Shown here piece by piece: positions 25,620-34,646 of a stretch of 64,000 nucleotides of DNA. Source of the stretch: Streptomyces longispororuber (GTDB lineage: Bacteria; Actinomycetota; Actinomycetes; Streptomycetales; Streptomycetaceae); contig NZ_JAMOLN010000027.1 of assembly GCF_024448165.1 (NCBI RefSeq), forward strand, positions 1-64,000, read 5' to 3'. Positions within the stretch are counted from its first letter, which is position 1, and each line of letters opens with the position of its first letter. The notes beneath the pieces are model-generated. The model was not told the origin of the DNA. It was given only the letters and a program-made list of their open reading frames with translations, and ran no database searches. The translations under genes were made by a program, and so were the position numbers.

Positions 25620-27047
25620 TCAGTGGCGGGCGGCGATCATGTTCTGCAGGCGCGTCGCCCAGGCCGCCGTTTCTGACAGGTCCTTGGCGGGCGTGGAGAA
25701 GTTGCCGCGGACGTCGGGGGCCACCGGGGTCGTCGCGTCGATGATCATCTTGCTGGTGATGCCCGCGGGCTGGGCGGCGGGCGCGAGTTCGAGGACCGAC
25801 AGGTTCGGGATGACGACGACGTCGTCCTTCGGGTTGACCTTCGCCGACATCGCCCACATGACCTGCGGCAGGTTGAACGGGTCCACGTCCTCGTCGACGA
25901 CGATCACCTGGGCCACGTACCCGAGCCCGTGCGGAGTCGTCATCGCGCGCATGCCGACGGCCTTGGCGAAGCCGCCGTACCGCTTCTTCGTCGAGATGAT
26001 CACCATGAGGCCGTGCGTGTACATGGCGTTGACGGCCTGCACCTCGGGGAACTCGGCGCGCAGCTGCTTGAGCAGCGGCACACAGGTGTTGGGACCTACG
26101 AGGTAGTCGCACTCGGTCCACGGCATGCCGAGGTAGAGGGACTCGAAGACCGGGTTCGTGCGGTACGAGACGCGGTCGACGCGGATGACGGGCATCCGGC
26201 GGCCGCCCGAGTAGTGCCCGGTGAACTCGCCGAAGGGGCCCTCGATCTGCCGCTTGCGCGACTCGATGACACCCTCGATGACGACCTCGCTGCCCCACGG
26301 CACGTCGAAGCCGGTGAGCGGCGCCGTGGCGATTGGGGCGGGCGCCCCGCGCAGCGCGCCGGCCATCTCGTACTCGCTCTGGTCGTACGCCATCGGCATG
26401 CCGGCGACGATCGCCATCACGGGGTCGTTGCCGAGGGTGATGGCGATGGGCAGGTCCTCGCCGACCTCCTCGGCCTTGCGCAGGTGCTGGGCGACGTCGT
26501 GCATGGGCACGGGCTGGAAGGCGAGCCGGTTCGCGCCGATGACCTCGATGCGGTACGTGCCGACGTTCTGCTTGCCGAAGTCGTCCGGGTCCTCGGGGTC
26601 GCGGGAGACGACGGCGGCCTTGTCGAGGTAGAAGCCGCCGTCACCGTCGTTGAGACGGAAGAGGGGAAGGACGGAGAAGAGGTCGACGTCAGCGCCCTCC
26701 TGAGTGTTCTCGCGCCAGGGCGCGTCCGCGCGGCGTTCGGGGGCGACGGGGAAGGCGTCCCAGCGCCGCGCGAACTCCTCGACCTGTTCCTTGACCGGCG
26801 TGTGCTTCGGCAGTCCGAGCGCGAGGGCGTGGTTGGCCCAGGAGCCGTGCACGTTCAGTGCGATCCGGGCGTCGGTGAAGCCCTTGACGTTGTCGAAGTA
26901 CAGGGCGGGGGCATTCTCGCCGATGCGGCCCGTCGCGTTGGCGGCGGCCGCGAGGTCGGGCTCGGGCAGCACCTCTTCGGTGATGCGCAGCAGCTGGCCC
27001 TCCTTCTCCAGGGTGCCGAGGAAGCTGCGCAGATCGTCATAGGGCAT
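25620..27047 (-). CDS. vdcC: UbiD-family hydroxyarylic acid decarboxylase, catalytic subunit C
   Basis: 475 residues from the ATG at 27047. Recognisable UbiD blocks: MPYDDLRSFLGTLEKEGQLL, GKQNVGTYRI, IEGPFGEFTGHYSGGR (prenyl-FMN binding region with the conserved Glu) and PDVRGNFSTPAKDL. It uses prenylated FMN made by the adjacent UbiX-type protein to decarboxylate a hydroxybenzoate, probably vanillate or 4-hydroxybenzoate to guaiacol or phenol. The start overlaps the UbiX end by 11 bases, so translation is coupled. The operon faces away from an AraC regulator. Confidence 0.93.
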   Translation of the reverse strand: MPYDDLRSFLGTLEKEGQLLRITEEVLPEPDLAAAANATGRIGENAPALYFDNVKGFTDARIALNVHGSWANHALALGLPKHTPVKEQVEEFARRWDAFPVAPERRADAPWRENTQEGADVDLFSVLPLFRLNDGDGGFYLDKAAVVSRDPEDPDDFGKQNVGTYRIEVIGANRLAFQPVPMHDVAQHLRKAEEVGEDLPIAITLGNDPVMAIVAGMPMAYDQSEYEMAGALRGAPAPIATAPLTGFDVPWGSEVVIEGVIESRKRQIEGPFGEFTGHYSGGRRMPVIRVDRVSYRTNPVFESLYLGMPWTECDYLVGPNTCVPLLKQLRAEFPEVQAVNAMYTHGLMVIISTKKRYGGFAKAVGMRAMTTPHGLGYVAQVIVVDEDVDPFNLPQVMWAMSAKVNPKDDVVVIPNLSVLELAPAAQPAGITSKMIIDATTPVAPDVRGNFSTPAKDLSETAAWATRLQNMIAARH

Positions 27048-27672
27048 GGGTGACTCCTGTGTTCTGTACGGAGGTGAGGGCATCGGCCGCGGCGCGGGCG
27101 GTGCGGGCGGCGCGCATGCCGGCCCAGCGCTCGGCGGCCGGGGCCGGCAGGTCGAACTGGTCGAGGACCCGGGCGACGATGTGGTCGACGATGTCGTCGA
27201 TCGTCCGCGGGTTGTTGTAGAAGGCGGGCATGGGTGGCACCAACTGCACGCCCATGCGGGCGAGTTCGAGCATGTTCCGCAGATGGATCTCGCTCAGTGG
27301 TGTCTCGCGCGGGACGAGGACGAGCTTGCGCCGCTCCTTGAGGACGACGTCCGCGGCCCGGGCCACGAGCCCTTCGGCGTATCCGGCACTGATGCCCGCG
27401 AGCGTCTTCATCGAGCACGGCACGATCACCATGCCGTCGGTGCGGAACGAGCCGGAGGAGATGGTGGCGCCCTGGTCGTCCGGATGATGTGTCACGTCGG
27501 CGAGCGCGGACACGTCCGCCACCGACAGGCCGGTCTCCAGCTCGATCGTGGTGCGCGCCCAGCGCGAGAGCACCAGGTGTGTCTCCACGTCGGGCAGCTC
27601 GCGCAGACACTCCAGCAGACGGACACCGAACGGAGCTCCCGTAGCCCCGGTCATTCCCACGACCAATCGCAC
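27037..27672 (-). CDS. vdcB: UbiX-family flavin prenyltransferase, subunit B
   Basis: 211 residues. The N-terminus RLVVGMTGATGAPFGVRLLE is the FMN-binding signature of UbiX/Pad1. VPCSMKTLAGISAGYAEGLVARAADV and LVLVPRETPLSEIHLRNMLELA are the other invariant blocks. It prenylates FMN to supply the UbiD cofactor. First gene of the B-C-D operon. The roughly 25 C-terminal residues (ADALTSVQNTGVTHAL) exceed the usual length and are encoded partly within the start of the next gene. Confidence 0.93.
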   Translation of the reverse strand: MRLVVGMTGATGAPFGVRLLECLRELPDVETHLVLSRWARTTIELETGLSVADVSALADVTHHPDDQGATISSGSFRTDGMVIVPCSMKTLAGISAGYAEGLVARAADVVLKERRKLVLVPRETPLSEIHLRNMLELARMGVQLVPPMPAFYNNPRTIDDIVDHIVARVLDQFDLPAPAAERWAGMRAARTARAAADALTSVQNTGVTHAL

Positions 27673-27755
27673 AGGACACTCCTCACACGTCGCTGACCTG
27701 TGCTTTCACGCTAGACGGCGGGAGCGGGGCGGCAGCGGTACGCTCGGGACTCACG

Positions 27756-28631
27756 ATGGGGAAAATCAGACACGTACGCCCCGAGGTACGGGATCTCGCG
27801 TACACGCCGACCGTAGGGGCACCTGCCGGTGTCGAGGTGGAGGAGCTGGCCGACCTTCACGACCGCTCGCTGCGCCACGGCAACGACCCGTACGCGCCGC
27901 TGCGTCCTGTCTTCCACCAGTTGATCGGCGCCCGTGAGCGCCCGCTGCGGGTGGCTGTGGACTTCGTCGAGTACGAGCTGCGCCCGGGGTCCTGGATGTG
28001 GATCCGCCCGGGCCAGGTGCAGCGCTTCGGCCCGGATCTGGCGTCGGCGGACGGCGTGATCGTGCTGTTCAAGGCCGGTTTCCTGGCACCGGCGACCGTC
28101 TCGGCCGCACATATGGATCCGCCGTACGAACAGCGTCCGCTGACCCCGCGGGGCCGGGACGCGGAGGCGGTACGACGGGCGGTCGAACACCTCATGTACG
28201 AGTACGGGGCAATGTCCTCGCTCCCGCTGGACACCCATGCCGAGGTGCTGCGCGCGCTGCTGTCGGTGCTCGTGATGCGCCTCGCGGCGGTACGCGCCCC
28301 GGCACCTGCCGCGTCCCGTGACACCTTCCACCGTTTCCACGCGGCCGTGGAGCGCGACCACGCGGTGACCCGCCGCGTCGAGGACTACGCGGCGGCCCTC
28401 GGCTACAGCCCCCGCACCCTGACCCGTGCCGCCCTCGCCGCGACGGGGCGTACCGCGAAGCAGTACGTCGACGACCGGGTCCTCCTGGAGGCGAAGCGGC
28501 TGCTGTGGCACAGCGGCATGCCGGCGAAGGAGGTGGCGGGGCGGCTCGGGTTCGACGACCCCAGCGACTTCACGAAGTTCTTCCGGCTGCGGACCGGGGT
28601 GACACCGGGGGCGTTCCGGGCGCGGGCCTGA
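27756..28631 (+). CDS. AraC-family transcriptional regulator
   Basis: 291 residues. N-terminal cupin-like sensing domain (residues 30-170; FVEYELRPGSWMWIRPGQVQRF). C-terminal double helix-turn-helix (about 210-290; YAAALGYSPRTLTRAALAATGRTAKQY ... LGFDDPSDFTKFFRLRTGVTPGAFR). It is transcribed away from the vdcBCD operon with an 83-base gap, so it is the probable aromatic-acid-responsive activator of that operon. Confidence 0.9.
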   Translation: MGKIRHVRPEVRDLAYTPTVGAPAGVEVEELADLHDRSLRHGNDPYAPLRPVFHQLIGARERPLRVAVDFVEYELRPGSWMWIRPGQVQRFGPDLASADGVIVLFKAGFLAPATVSAAHMDPPYEQRPLTPRGRDAEAVRRAVEHLMYEYGAMSSLPLDTHAEVLRALLSVLVMRLAAVRAPAPAASRDTFHRFHAAVERDHAVTRRVEDYAAALGYSPRTLTRAALAATGRTAKQYVDDRVLLEAKRLLWHSGMPAKEVAGRLGFDDPSDFTKFFRLRTGVTPGAFRARA

Positions 28632-29310
28632 CACGATCCGCGTCCCGTGCATCGGGCCCGGACGCCCCCGCACCAGACCGGACCGCGTTGTGGCGGACAA
28701 GGCCGATGCGTCCCGGAAGATTCGCCGCTTGCTGCGGGGCCGGAATATCAAGGCGGCCATCCCCGCGCGCCGCGATCAGGTCGCCAACTGCATCAGCCGG
28801 GGCGCGCAGGGCGGTGGGCCTTCGGTGTTCGGTGTTCGGCGCCGAGGCGGAGCGAGGGCGCGGCGAGACCAAGCGCGACGAGAAGTACGCCTCGCCGCTG
28901 CGGACGCCCCTGGAGGACCTCAGCGCGCCACGGGCGTCACGCCGTCGGAGTATCGGAGCCGGTTCGGCATCGCGGCACGAGTCAGCCGCGAGGAGGATCT
29001 GTCGATGGGGCAGTCGGCGAGGATCCGCTCCACTCCCTCCCGATGTCTCGTGATCTGGAATTTGGGAAAGCGGGCCTCGAACTTCGAGTGTCGAAGATGT
29101 TGTCGTCGCGGTAGCGGGCGAGCAATTCGTACATCTCGTCGAGCTGCTTGACGAAGCGGCGGCCGGGGCGGAAGGCAAGCATGGGCAGTACCGTGTAGCC
29201 GAACTTGCTGCCGGTGGCCTCGCCGGCGATCTCGATGAGCTGGGCCTAGTGCTGTGACCAGGAAGGTTCGCCGGGCGGGGGTTCGGCCAAGGCCAGGTTG
29301 GCTGGGCATG
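28632..29310. pseudogene. Mosaic of gene fossils: IS5 transposase, AraC end, epimerase-like end
   Basis: Plus strand at about 28690-28815: ASRKIRRLLRGRNIKAAIP followed by ARRDQVAN, the C-terminal part of an IS5-type transposase. Plus strand at about 28930-28985: RATGVTPSEYRSRFGI, the end of an AraC/GlxA helix-turn-helix domain. Minus strand at about 28990-29245, two frames: IEIAGEATGSKFGYTVLPM and LDEMYELLARYRDDN, then FEARFPKFQITRHREGVERIL, like the C-terminus of an NAD-dependent epimerase/NmrA-type protein. None is intact. Confidence 0.55.
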
Positions 29311-29323
29311 GGAAGATCGCGCC

Positions 29324-29641
29324 GTGACTCTCACCCTGCATGACTTTGACGGCGAACACTCGCTGACGCTCGTTGCCGGTGACCTGGTCGCCGATGTTGC
29401 AGTAGTTGCTGCCGGACACGAGCCGAATGGGTACTTCTGGGAGGGCCTTGTGCAGTTCGCCTGGCCGGATCTCGCTGAGCGCCTCGATTTCGACAGCGAG
29501 GGTGGCATGTTCTGTGCGCTCGGGAGCCTGAGTGACCTCACGCAGCTCAAAACTGCCCTTGAGCCCATGATCTCGAATTCCACCGCAGTTCGCGAGATCG
29601 TTGTCCGTGCCGAGACGGCAGGCTTCGAGTTCGACGACTAA
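29324..29641 (+). CDS. Imm51-type immunity protein (orphan)
   Basis: 105 residues, acidic. The HEPNGYFWEGLVQFA and RLDFDSEGGMFCA blocks are characteristic of Imm51, an immunity family of polymorphic toxin systems that protects against a nuclease or similar toxin. No toxin, WXG100 or Rhs gene is adjacent. Upstream are gene fossils and downstream a broken IS630, so the partner was probably lost or this is a stand-alone protective gene. Family assignment is from remembered motifs. Confidence 0.65.
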   Translation: MTLTLHDFDGEHSLTLVAGDLVADVAVVAAGHEPNGYFWEGLVQFAWPDLAERLDFDSEGGMFCALGSLSDLTQLKTALEPMISNSTAVREIVVRAETAGFEFDD

Positions 29642-29667
29642 TGCTGTGACCAGCAGCTCTTCCGGAT

Positions 29668-30789
29668 TCAGGCCGCAAGCTGGAGAGTTCTGCCGCCCCA
29701 GCGGATGTGTTTCTCGCTGCGGATCCGTGCGCGTTCTCGTCGTTGGGCGGCGAGGACGTCGGGGTGGCGGGCGTTCTGGTTGCGCCAGCGCAGGTAGGCG
29801 TGCAGAGCCCGAGTCTGGACGGTGTGGTTGGGGTGGTTCGAATTGGCGAGGGTGAACTGCCGCAGAGGGCCGAAGTGGGCCTCGATCGGGTTGGCCCAGG
29901 ACGCGTAGGTCGGGGTGAAACAGAGCTCGACCCTGTTCCGGGCGGCTCAGCGGCGAATCCGCCAGTTCAGGTGCGCGGACATGTTGTCGAGGATCACGTA
30001 GATCGGGGCGCCGTCCGGGCGGGTTGCGCGGATCGACCGCAGTGCCGCCCAGGTGTGGTCGATGCCCTTGCGCCGGCGGACCACGCCCCACAGCTGATCG
30101 TCGCCGACTGAGTAGCAACCGTGGAAGTAGGTGATGCCGTGGGTGCGGCGGTAGGTCGCCGGCAATCGTTCCGGTCTCACCTTCGGAGCCCAGCACGATC
30201 CCGCGGTCGGGCGGATGCCGAGCGGCCCGAACTCGTCCAGGGCGAACGTCCGGTCCGGCCGCTCGGTGAGGGCAAACTCGATGCGGTCCAGCTTGGTGTC
30301 GAAGTCCGGGTCCGGGGACTCCTTCCAGGTTTTCGTGCGCTGGAAGGAGATCCCGCGGCGGATCAGGAGGCAGCGCAGGGCCTCCCGGCCGATCCTCATC
30401 GGGCGGGCAATGTTGCGCTGCAGGTGGTCGGCGAGCTTGCGGATCGACCAGCGGGTGAAGGGCTTGCCCAGTGCCGTGGGCCGGGTGGTGGCCGTCTCGA
30501 CGACGAAGTTCTCGTCCTCAATGCTCAGCAGGCGGGGACGGCCTACCGCCCACCGAGGGTCCAGACAGGCCAGGCCCATCTCGTTGAATCGGTGGATCAC
30601 ATTCCGGACGGTGTCCTCGTCGGGCTGGACCAGTTGTGCAATCGCCGGGACCGGGGTGTCGTCCGACGAAGCCAGCAGCATCATCGCCCGCCGGATCCGC
30701 ACCCAACTGGTGCTTCCCCGCCGAACGATCCGCTGCAGCTTCTGCCCCTCCTGCTCGGTCAGCCGGCGAACCCTCACCGGTGATGCCAT
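29668..30789 (-). pseudogene. IS630-family transposase interrupted by an in-frame stop
   Basis: ATG at 30789 (MASPVRVRRLTEQE). N-terminal helix-turn-helix (IAQLVQPDEDTVRNVIHRFNEMG) and DDE core with ALDEFGPLG and VILDNMSAHLN. At 29947-29949 a TGA follows NWRIRR exactly where a codon is expected. Beyond it the same frame continues AARNRVELCFTPTYASWANPIE (with the catalytic Glu) to a proper stop at 29668. One base change, probably TGG to TGA, thus separates a 280-residue piece from the last about 92 residues. Inactive unless read through. Confidence 0.85.
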
Positions 30790-30900
30790 ACCCGCCCCCT
30801 GCCACACGCCGTCCTGACATCCAGCACAACGAGCGGCCCGGCAAAGGTTTCCGGGCACAGCACGGACCCAAGTTGGAAACCTTGGGGCAGGGTCACGCGA

Positions 30901-31359
30901 TCAGCGGGGGCAGATGTATGTCGACGGTGTCGTGACCCAGTCGCCGGTTACGGTGCTGCTCAACCACCGCACGTAGACCTTCGCGCGGACGAGCTTTCGT
31001 GCCGACGAACCGCACGAATACGTGGTGGTGCGCTCCACGTCCTGGTCGTACTCCCAGTAGTTGCCCGGCTGATCCAGCTTGAGGAGTGACCAGTTGCCGT
31101 TCACGTAGTACTCGAGCCGCACCTCGGTGACCTGGACATCGTAGTCGGTGCCTCCGGCGGTGTCGGTCACCCGGCCGTGCGCGTTGAAGACGCCGGTGGC
31201 CGGCATCTCGATGTTGGCGCAGCGGACGACCTCGGTGCCCTCGCATTGGTGCGCGATCTGTTCGGCGGACGCCGCCGGCGTGGCAGCCAGCATGGTCATT
31301 CCGAACACGGCGCCGACGACGGCCGTCAGGCCGCTCATGAATTTTCCGTGGTTTCGCAT
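30901..31359 (-). CDS. Small secreted protein with four cysteines, unknown function
   Basis: 152 residues from the ATG at 31359, which gives a good signal peptide (KFMSGLTAVVGAVFGMTMLAATPAASA) and signal-peptidase AxA site. The mature protein is about 120 residues with four cysteines (HQC, RCA, YSC, YIC), likely two disulfides, in a beta-rich sequence. A longer start at 31401 is possible. It is next to, and on the same strand as, the LuxR regulator gene upstream. Family not recognised. Confidence 0.7.
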   Translation of the reverse strand: MRNHGKFMSGLTAVVGAVFGMTMLAATPAASAEQIAHQCEGTEVVRCANIEMPATGVFNAHGRVTDTAGGTDYDVQVTEVRLEYYVNGNWSLLKLDQPGNYWEYDQDVERTTTYSCGSSARKLVRAKVYVRWLSSTVTGDWVTTPSTYICPR

Positions 31360-31429
31360 GGCGGCAGACTGCCGGGCGCCGTCGACGCAAGATTGCAACA
31401 TCCTGCAGTCTGCGGCGGTTGCGGGCCGG

Positions 31430-32215
31430 TCAGGTGGTGATCCGGCTCAGGAGCTCGCGGATCCGGAACCCCGCCACGAAGCGGCTCGGGGCGTCGAGGA
31501 GGTCAAGGATCACGGCGACCTCCGTCCGGACCGTGCGCACGCTCAGTTCGAGTCGGCGGGCGATCTGCTCGTCCGACGAGCAGGTGAGCAGGAGCGCGAC
31601 GACGCGGCGCTGGCGTTCGGTGAGGCCGTCGGCGGGTGGTACCTCGGCGGCGCATGGGTACGTCGTCGCACGCACGGCGTCCCAGTAGTGGCGCGCGGCG
31701 GCCATGCACGCGGCGTCCCGCACGGCGATGACAGTCGTCTGGTTGCGGACGGTGGCCCCCTCAAGGAGTACCTCTCCGCTGTCGACGATCTTCATCTGGA
31801 ACGGCCCGTAGCCGAAGAAGTACACCTCCGGGTCCTCGCCGGACAGCACGAGCCGCGTGTCCGGGCTCAGGGCGTCGCGGTTCCACACGCTGATCATCCG
31901 AAGGCCGGCGTTCATCGCGAACGTGTTGTTCGGGAGGCTCACGGCGAGTTGCTCCACGGAACCCCTGGCCTGGACGGCGTCGAGGGTGCGCCAGGCTGGG
32001 ACCTCGCGGGCGAGATTTCGGTTGATCTCCGGCCCGCCTCGTCCGAGGACACGTGCGGCGACCGGCTGCCCGCGTTCCATCGCCCGGACCACCCGCTGCC
32101 GTTCGGTCTCTAGGCGCGTCATCGCCTCCGTCACCCGCAGCCGCCCTGGTCCGGAGAACCGCACGGGATCGGCGAACACCGAGAAGTCCTGTTTAGGCAG
32201 TGCACGCTGGTCCAC
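31430..32215 (-). CDS. LuxR-family transcriptional regulator
   Basis: 261 residues. C-terminal LuxR helix-turn-helix at about 197-250 (LTERQRRVVALLLTCSSDEQIARRLELSVRTVRTEV). The N-terminal part is a TrmB-like sensor containing LPNNTFAMNAGLRMISVWNR and FFGYGPFQMKIVD. It resembles the regulator at 23360 in plan. It lies upstream of the small secreted protein gene on the same strand with a 70-base gap, so it may regulate it. Confidence 0.85.
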   Translation of the reverse strand: MDQRALPKQDFSVFADPVRFSGPGRLRVTEAMTRLETERQRVVRAMERGQPVAARVLGRGGPEINRNLAREVPAWRTLDAVQARGSVEQLAVSLPNNTFAMNAGLRMISVWNRDALSPDTRLVLSGEDPEVYFFGYGPFQMKIVDSGEVLLEGATVRNQTTVIAVRDAACMAAARHYWDAVRATTYPCAAEVPPADGLTERQRRVVALLLTCSSDEQIARRLELSVRTVRTEVAVILDLLDAPSRFVAGFRIRELLSRITT

Positions 32216-32305
32216 CGTTCTCCCTCTGGTACACCCCGGCCGGTGGGGAAGTGGGCCTCAACTACGCCGGAATGCTAGCCCCCCACTTGCGGATCTACAC
32301 CGAAG

Positions 32306-33094
32306 TCACACAAGGTCGGGAACGCTTCCAGGGCTGGCCGCCAGGGCCGTCGCCGACGGCGTCCAGTCGAGCGGTGAATCAGTGATCCCGGGGCAGCGTC
32401 TGGCCATGGGGTGGCCATCGTGCAATTCTCCGAGTAGACAGGTTCGTTCAACGAGGACACACGACGGCCTTGTCCCAGCAGGGCTCACTGCGGCACGATC
32501 CGCGGGGGCGAATCGGATCGACTCGCCCCCCGGGCGACTTCCAGCAGGTTGCTCGGCCCAAGCTTCGGCCCAGCTATCCCCAATGGCGCTGCCGCAGGGC
32601 GAAGCGTCCACGCCGATCGCCGTTGGGATCGCCTGCCCGGGCAGCGGCAGGCGCTTCAGATAGCGCAACGCGGTGCTGCGCGAGACAGGCATCGCAAGTA
32701 GACCGGCCAGACGCGCAGCAGCCCGGCCGCATAACTCCCGTGCCACCTGGGATATCTGAGCGGTCAGCCGAACCGTGCGGCGCTGATGACGCCCCAGCAG
32801 CCCGGGGATCTGTTCACGGAAGGTCTGCCGCCGACAGCCAAGAACGCCACAGACCAGGCGCCGGACCTGCAGGTACACGACCACCGGCCGCCCATCGACG
32901 GGCAGGTCCTTCACCGTCCGCCCGTGGTACCCGTGCACCTTCGCCGTCGGCGTCCCGCACGCGGGGCATGGCACCGCGCCATCCTGGGTGCGGGCCATGA
33001 CCACGACCGAGTCGCCGCCGTCCGCCACCTCCTCGACGACCAACCGGGACAGCCCCGAAAACACCGTTCCCACCAGGGAGTTGATATCCACCAC
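32306..33094 (-). pseudogene. ISL3-family transposase, broken at the catalytic core
   Basis: ATG at 33094. Residues 30-80 contain the ISL3 zinc ribbon (CPACGTPTAKVHGYHGRTV ... RRLVCGVLGCRRQTF), then the helix-turn-helix region (VSRSTALRYLKRLP). At the catalytic GVDDFALRRG block the reading becomes GVD and then a shifted FALRQRHWG with a stop, i.e. bases are lost at the first Asp pair. The remaining reading to 32306 is out of frame. About half the 400+ residues are missing. Confidence 0.8.
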
Positions 33095-33294
33095 GAGGTC
33101 ATGATCATGGACGGCTGCCCGCCGTCACCACCGACTACGTGACAGACCCGCTCGTTTGACAGACCCTCACTACGCTGGTGGGCGGCGCGCGGATCATGCA
33201 GTTGCGGGCGACCGCCCGCAAGCACCGCCGGGCCGACCACAGGTCTGTGAAGGCCGGGGCCAAGGACGCGTCGAAGGCCCGGCGGTAGCCCTGA
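33095..33294. other. Intergenic, short unrecognised remnant
   Basis: Holds a plus-strand reading RIMQLRATARKHRRADHRSV ending at 33290 that looks like the tail of a DNA-binding or recombinase protein, too short to name. Otherwise nothing recognisable. Confidence 0.3.
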
Positions 33295-34308
33295 CTACCG
33301 GGAGCCTGTCACGGGCTGCTGCTTGTAGAAGGACTCCTTCAGGTAGACCGCGTCGTGCGGCTGGTAGGGCTCCTCCAAGTAGGCGGCCTCGTCGTCGTCG
33401 TCGAGTTCGATGTCTACCGCGGCGACCGCGTCGGCCAGCTGGGCCGGCTTGGTGACCCCGACGATGGGCGAGGTCACCACCGGGTTGCGCATGACCCAGG
33501 CCAGGGCGACCTGGGCCGGGGACAGACCCCGCTTGCCCGCGATCTCGTGGACGCGCTCGGCCACCGCCTGGTCCTCGTCGCGGTAGAGGATCTTGTCGCC
33601 CGCGTCGCTCCCGGCACGAGCTGTGGCGGTGTCCCGGGTCCGCGTCAGCCTTCCTCGCGCCAGTGGACTCCACGGGACCACACCGATGCCCTGGTCGGCA
33701 CAGAGCGGGAACATCTCTCGCTCTGCTTCCCGGTGGATGAGGTTGTAGTGGTCCTGCATCGACACAAACCGGGTCCAGCCGTTCAGGTCTGCCAGGTACA
33801 GGGTTTTGGCGAACTGCCAGGCGTAGATGGAAGAGGCGCCGATGTAGCGGACCTTCCCGGACTTGACCGCGTCGTGCAGCGCCTCCAGGGTCTCCTCGAT
33901 CGGGGTGTCGTAGTCCCAGCGGTGGATCTGGTACAGGTCGATGTAGTCGGTCCCCAGTCGCTTCAGGGAGGCGTCGAGCTCGGCGAAGATCGCCTTGCGG
34001 GACAGCCCGGCGCCGTTCGGGCCGGGGCGCATCCGCATCCAGACCTTGGTGGCGAGAACGACCTCCTCGCGCCGGGTGAAGTCCTTCACCGCCTGGCCGA
34101 CGATCTCCTCGCTGCTTCCGGCGCTGTACCCATTGGCCGTGTCGAGGAAGTTGACGCCGCTCTCAAGGGCCCGCTTGATGATGTCCCGGCTGGCGTCCGC
34201 GCCCAGCGACCAGGGCTCGCCGCCCCGGCCCGGCTCGCCGAAGCTCATACAGCCGAGGGTGATGGCGGAGACTTCCAGCCCGGTCGTTCCGAGTTTGATG
34301 TATCGCAT
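33295..34308 (-). CDS. Aldo/keto reductase
   Basis: 337 residues. The catalytic tetrad of the superfamily is visible: Asp56 and Tyr61 (DTANGY), Lys88 (LATKVW) and His129 (IHRWD). NADPH-binding C-terminal block SPIVGVTKPAQLADAV. It resembles the YajO/Tas-like group acting on aldehydes or ketones in detoxification. Stands alone between an ISL3 remnant and the non-coding repeat region. Confidence 0.92.
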   Translation of the reverse strand: MRYIKLGTTGLEVSAITLGCMSFGEPGRGGEPWSLGADASRDIIKRALESGVNFLDTANGYSAGSSEEIVGQAVKDFTRREEVVLATKVWMRMRPGPNGAGLSRKAIFAELDASLKRLGTDYIDLYQIHRWDYDTPIEETLEALHDAVKSGKVRYIGASSIYAWQFAKTLYLADLNGWTRFVSMQDHYNLIHREAEREMFPLCADQGIGVVPWSPLARGRLTRTRDTATARAGSDAGDKILYRDEDQAVAERVHEIAGKRGLSPAQVALAWVMRNPVVTSPIVGVTKPAQLADAVAAVDIELDDDDEAAYLEEPYQPHDAVYLKESFYKQQPVTGSR

Positions 34309-34486
34309 GCGGCCGAACCTAGGAGTTGGAGTGCGCTCAACCGCAAGTACGTCTGGGTCCGGTATTCAGAGGCATGTCGCATGTGTGCCCTGTCAGGTTT
34401 TTGGCCGTTTCGGCCAGACGTACCAGAGAACCCAGCCGCAGCGAGTAACAAACTGTCAATCCTCAGCCCAGCGCGTGGGGCACTAC

Positions 34487-34625
34487 TCACCCCGACGGCA
34501 AACCGCCCTCGCCCTCGGCGTCCACGAGGTCGAAGGAGAAGGGCAGGTCCGTGCAGTTGTGGGCCAGGCCCGTGAAGCCGGGTGCGGTGGAGCGCAGCTG
34601 GAACTCGTAGAGCCAGGTGGGCCGG
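34487..34625 (-). pseudogene. Carboxylesterase C-terminal fragment
   Basis: Minus strand: PTWLYEFQLRSTAPGF ... HNCTDLPFSFDLVDAEG resembles the ends of type B carboxylesterases (the W-Y-EF-RS and LPFxFD blocks). It loses similarity abruptly at the edge of the palindrome-rich region at about 34630. Confidence 0.5.
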
Positions 34626-34646
34626 CCGCGCGGGGCGGTGCCGTGT

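Noticed and set aside
32200..32385. Short plus-strand frame with LWYTPAGGEVGLNYAGM
   Set aside because: Only 61 residues, overlaps the LuxR start region, with no ribosome-binding site and no family match.
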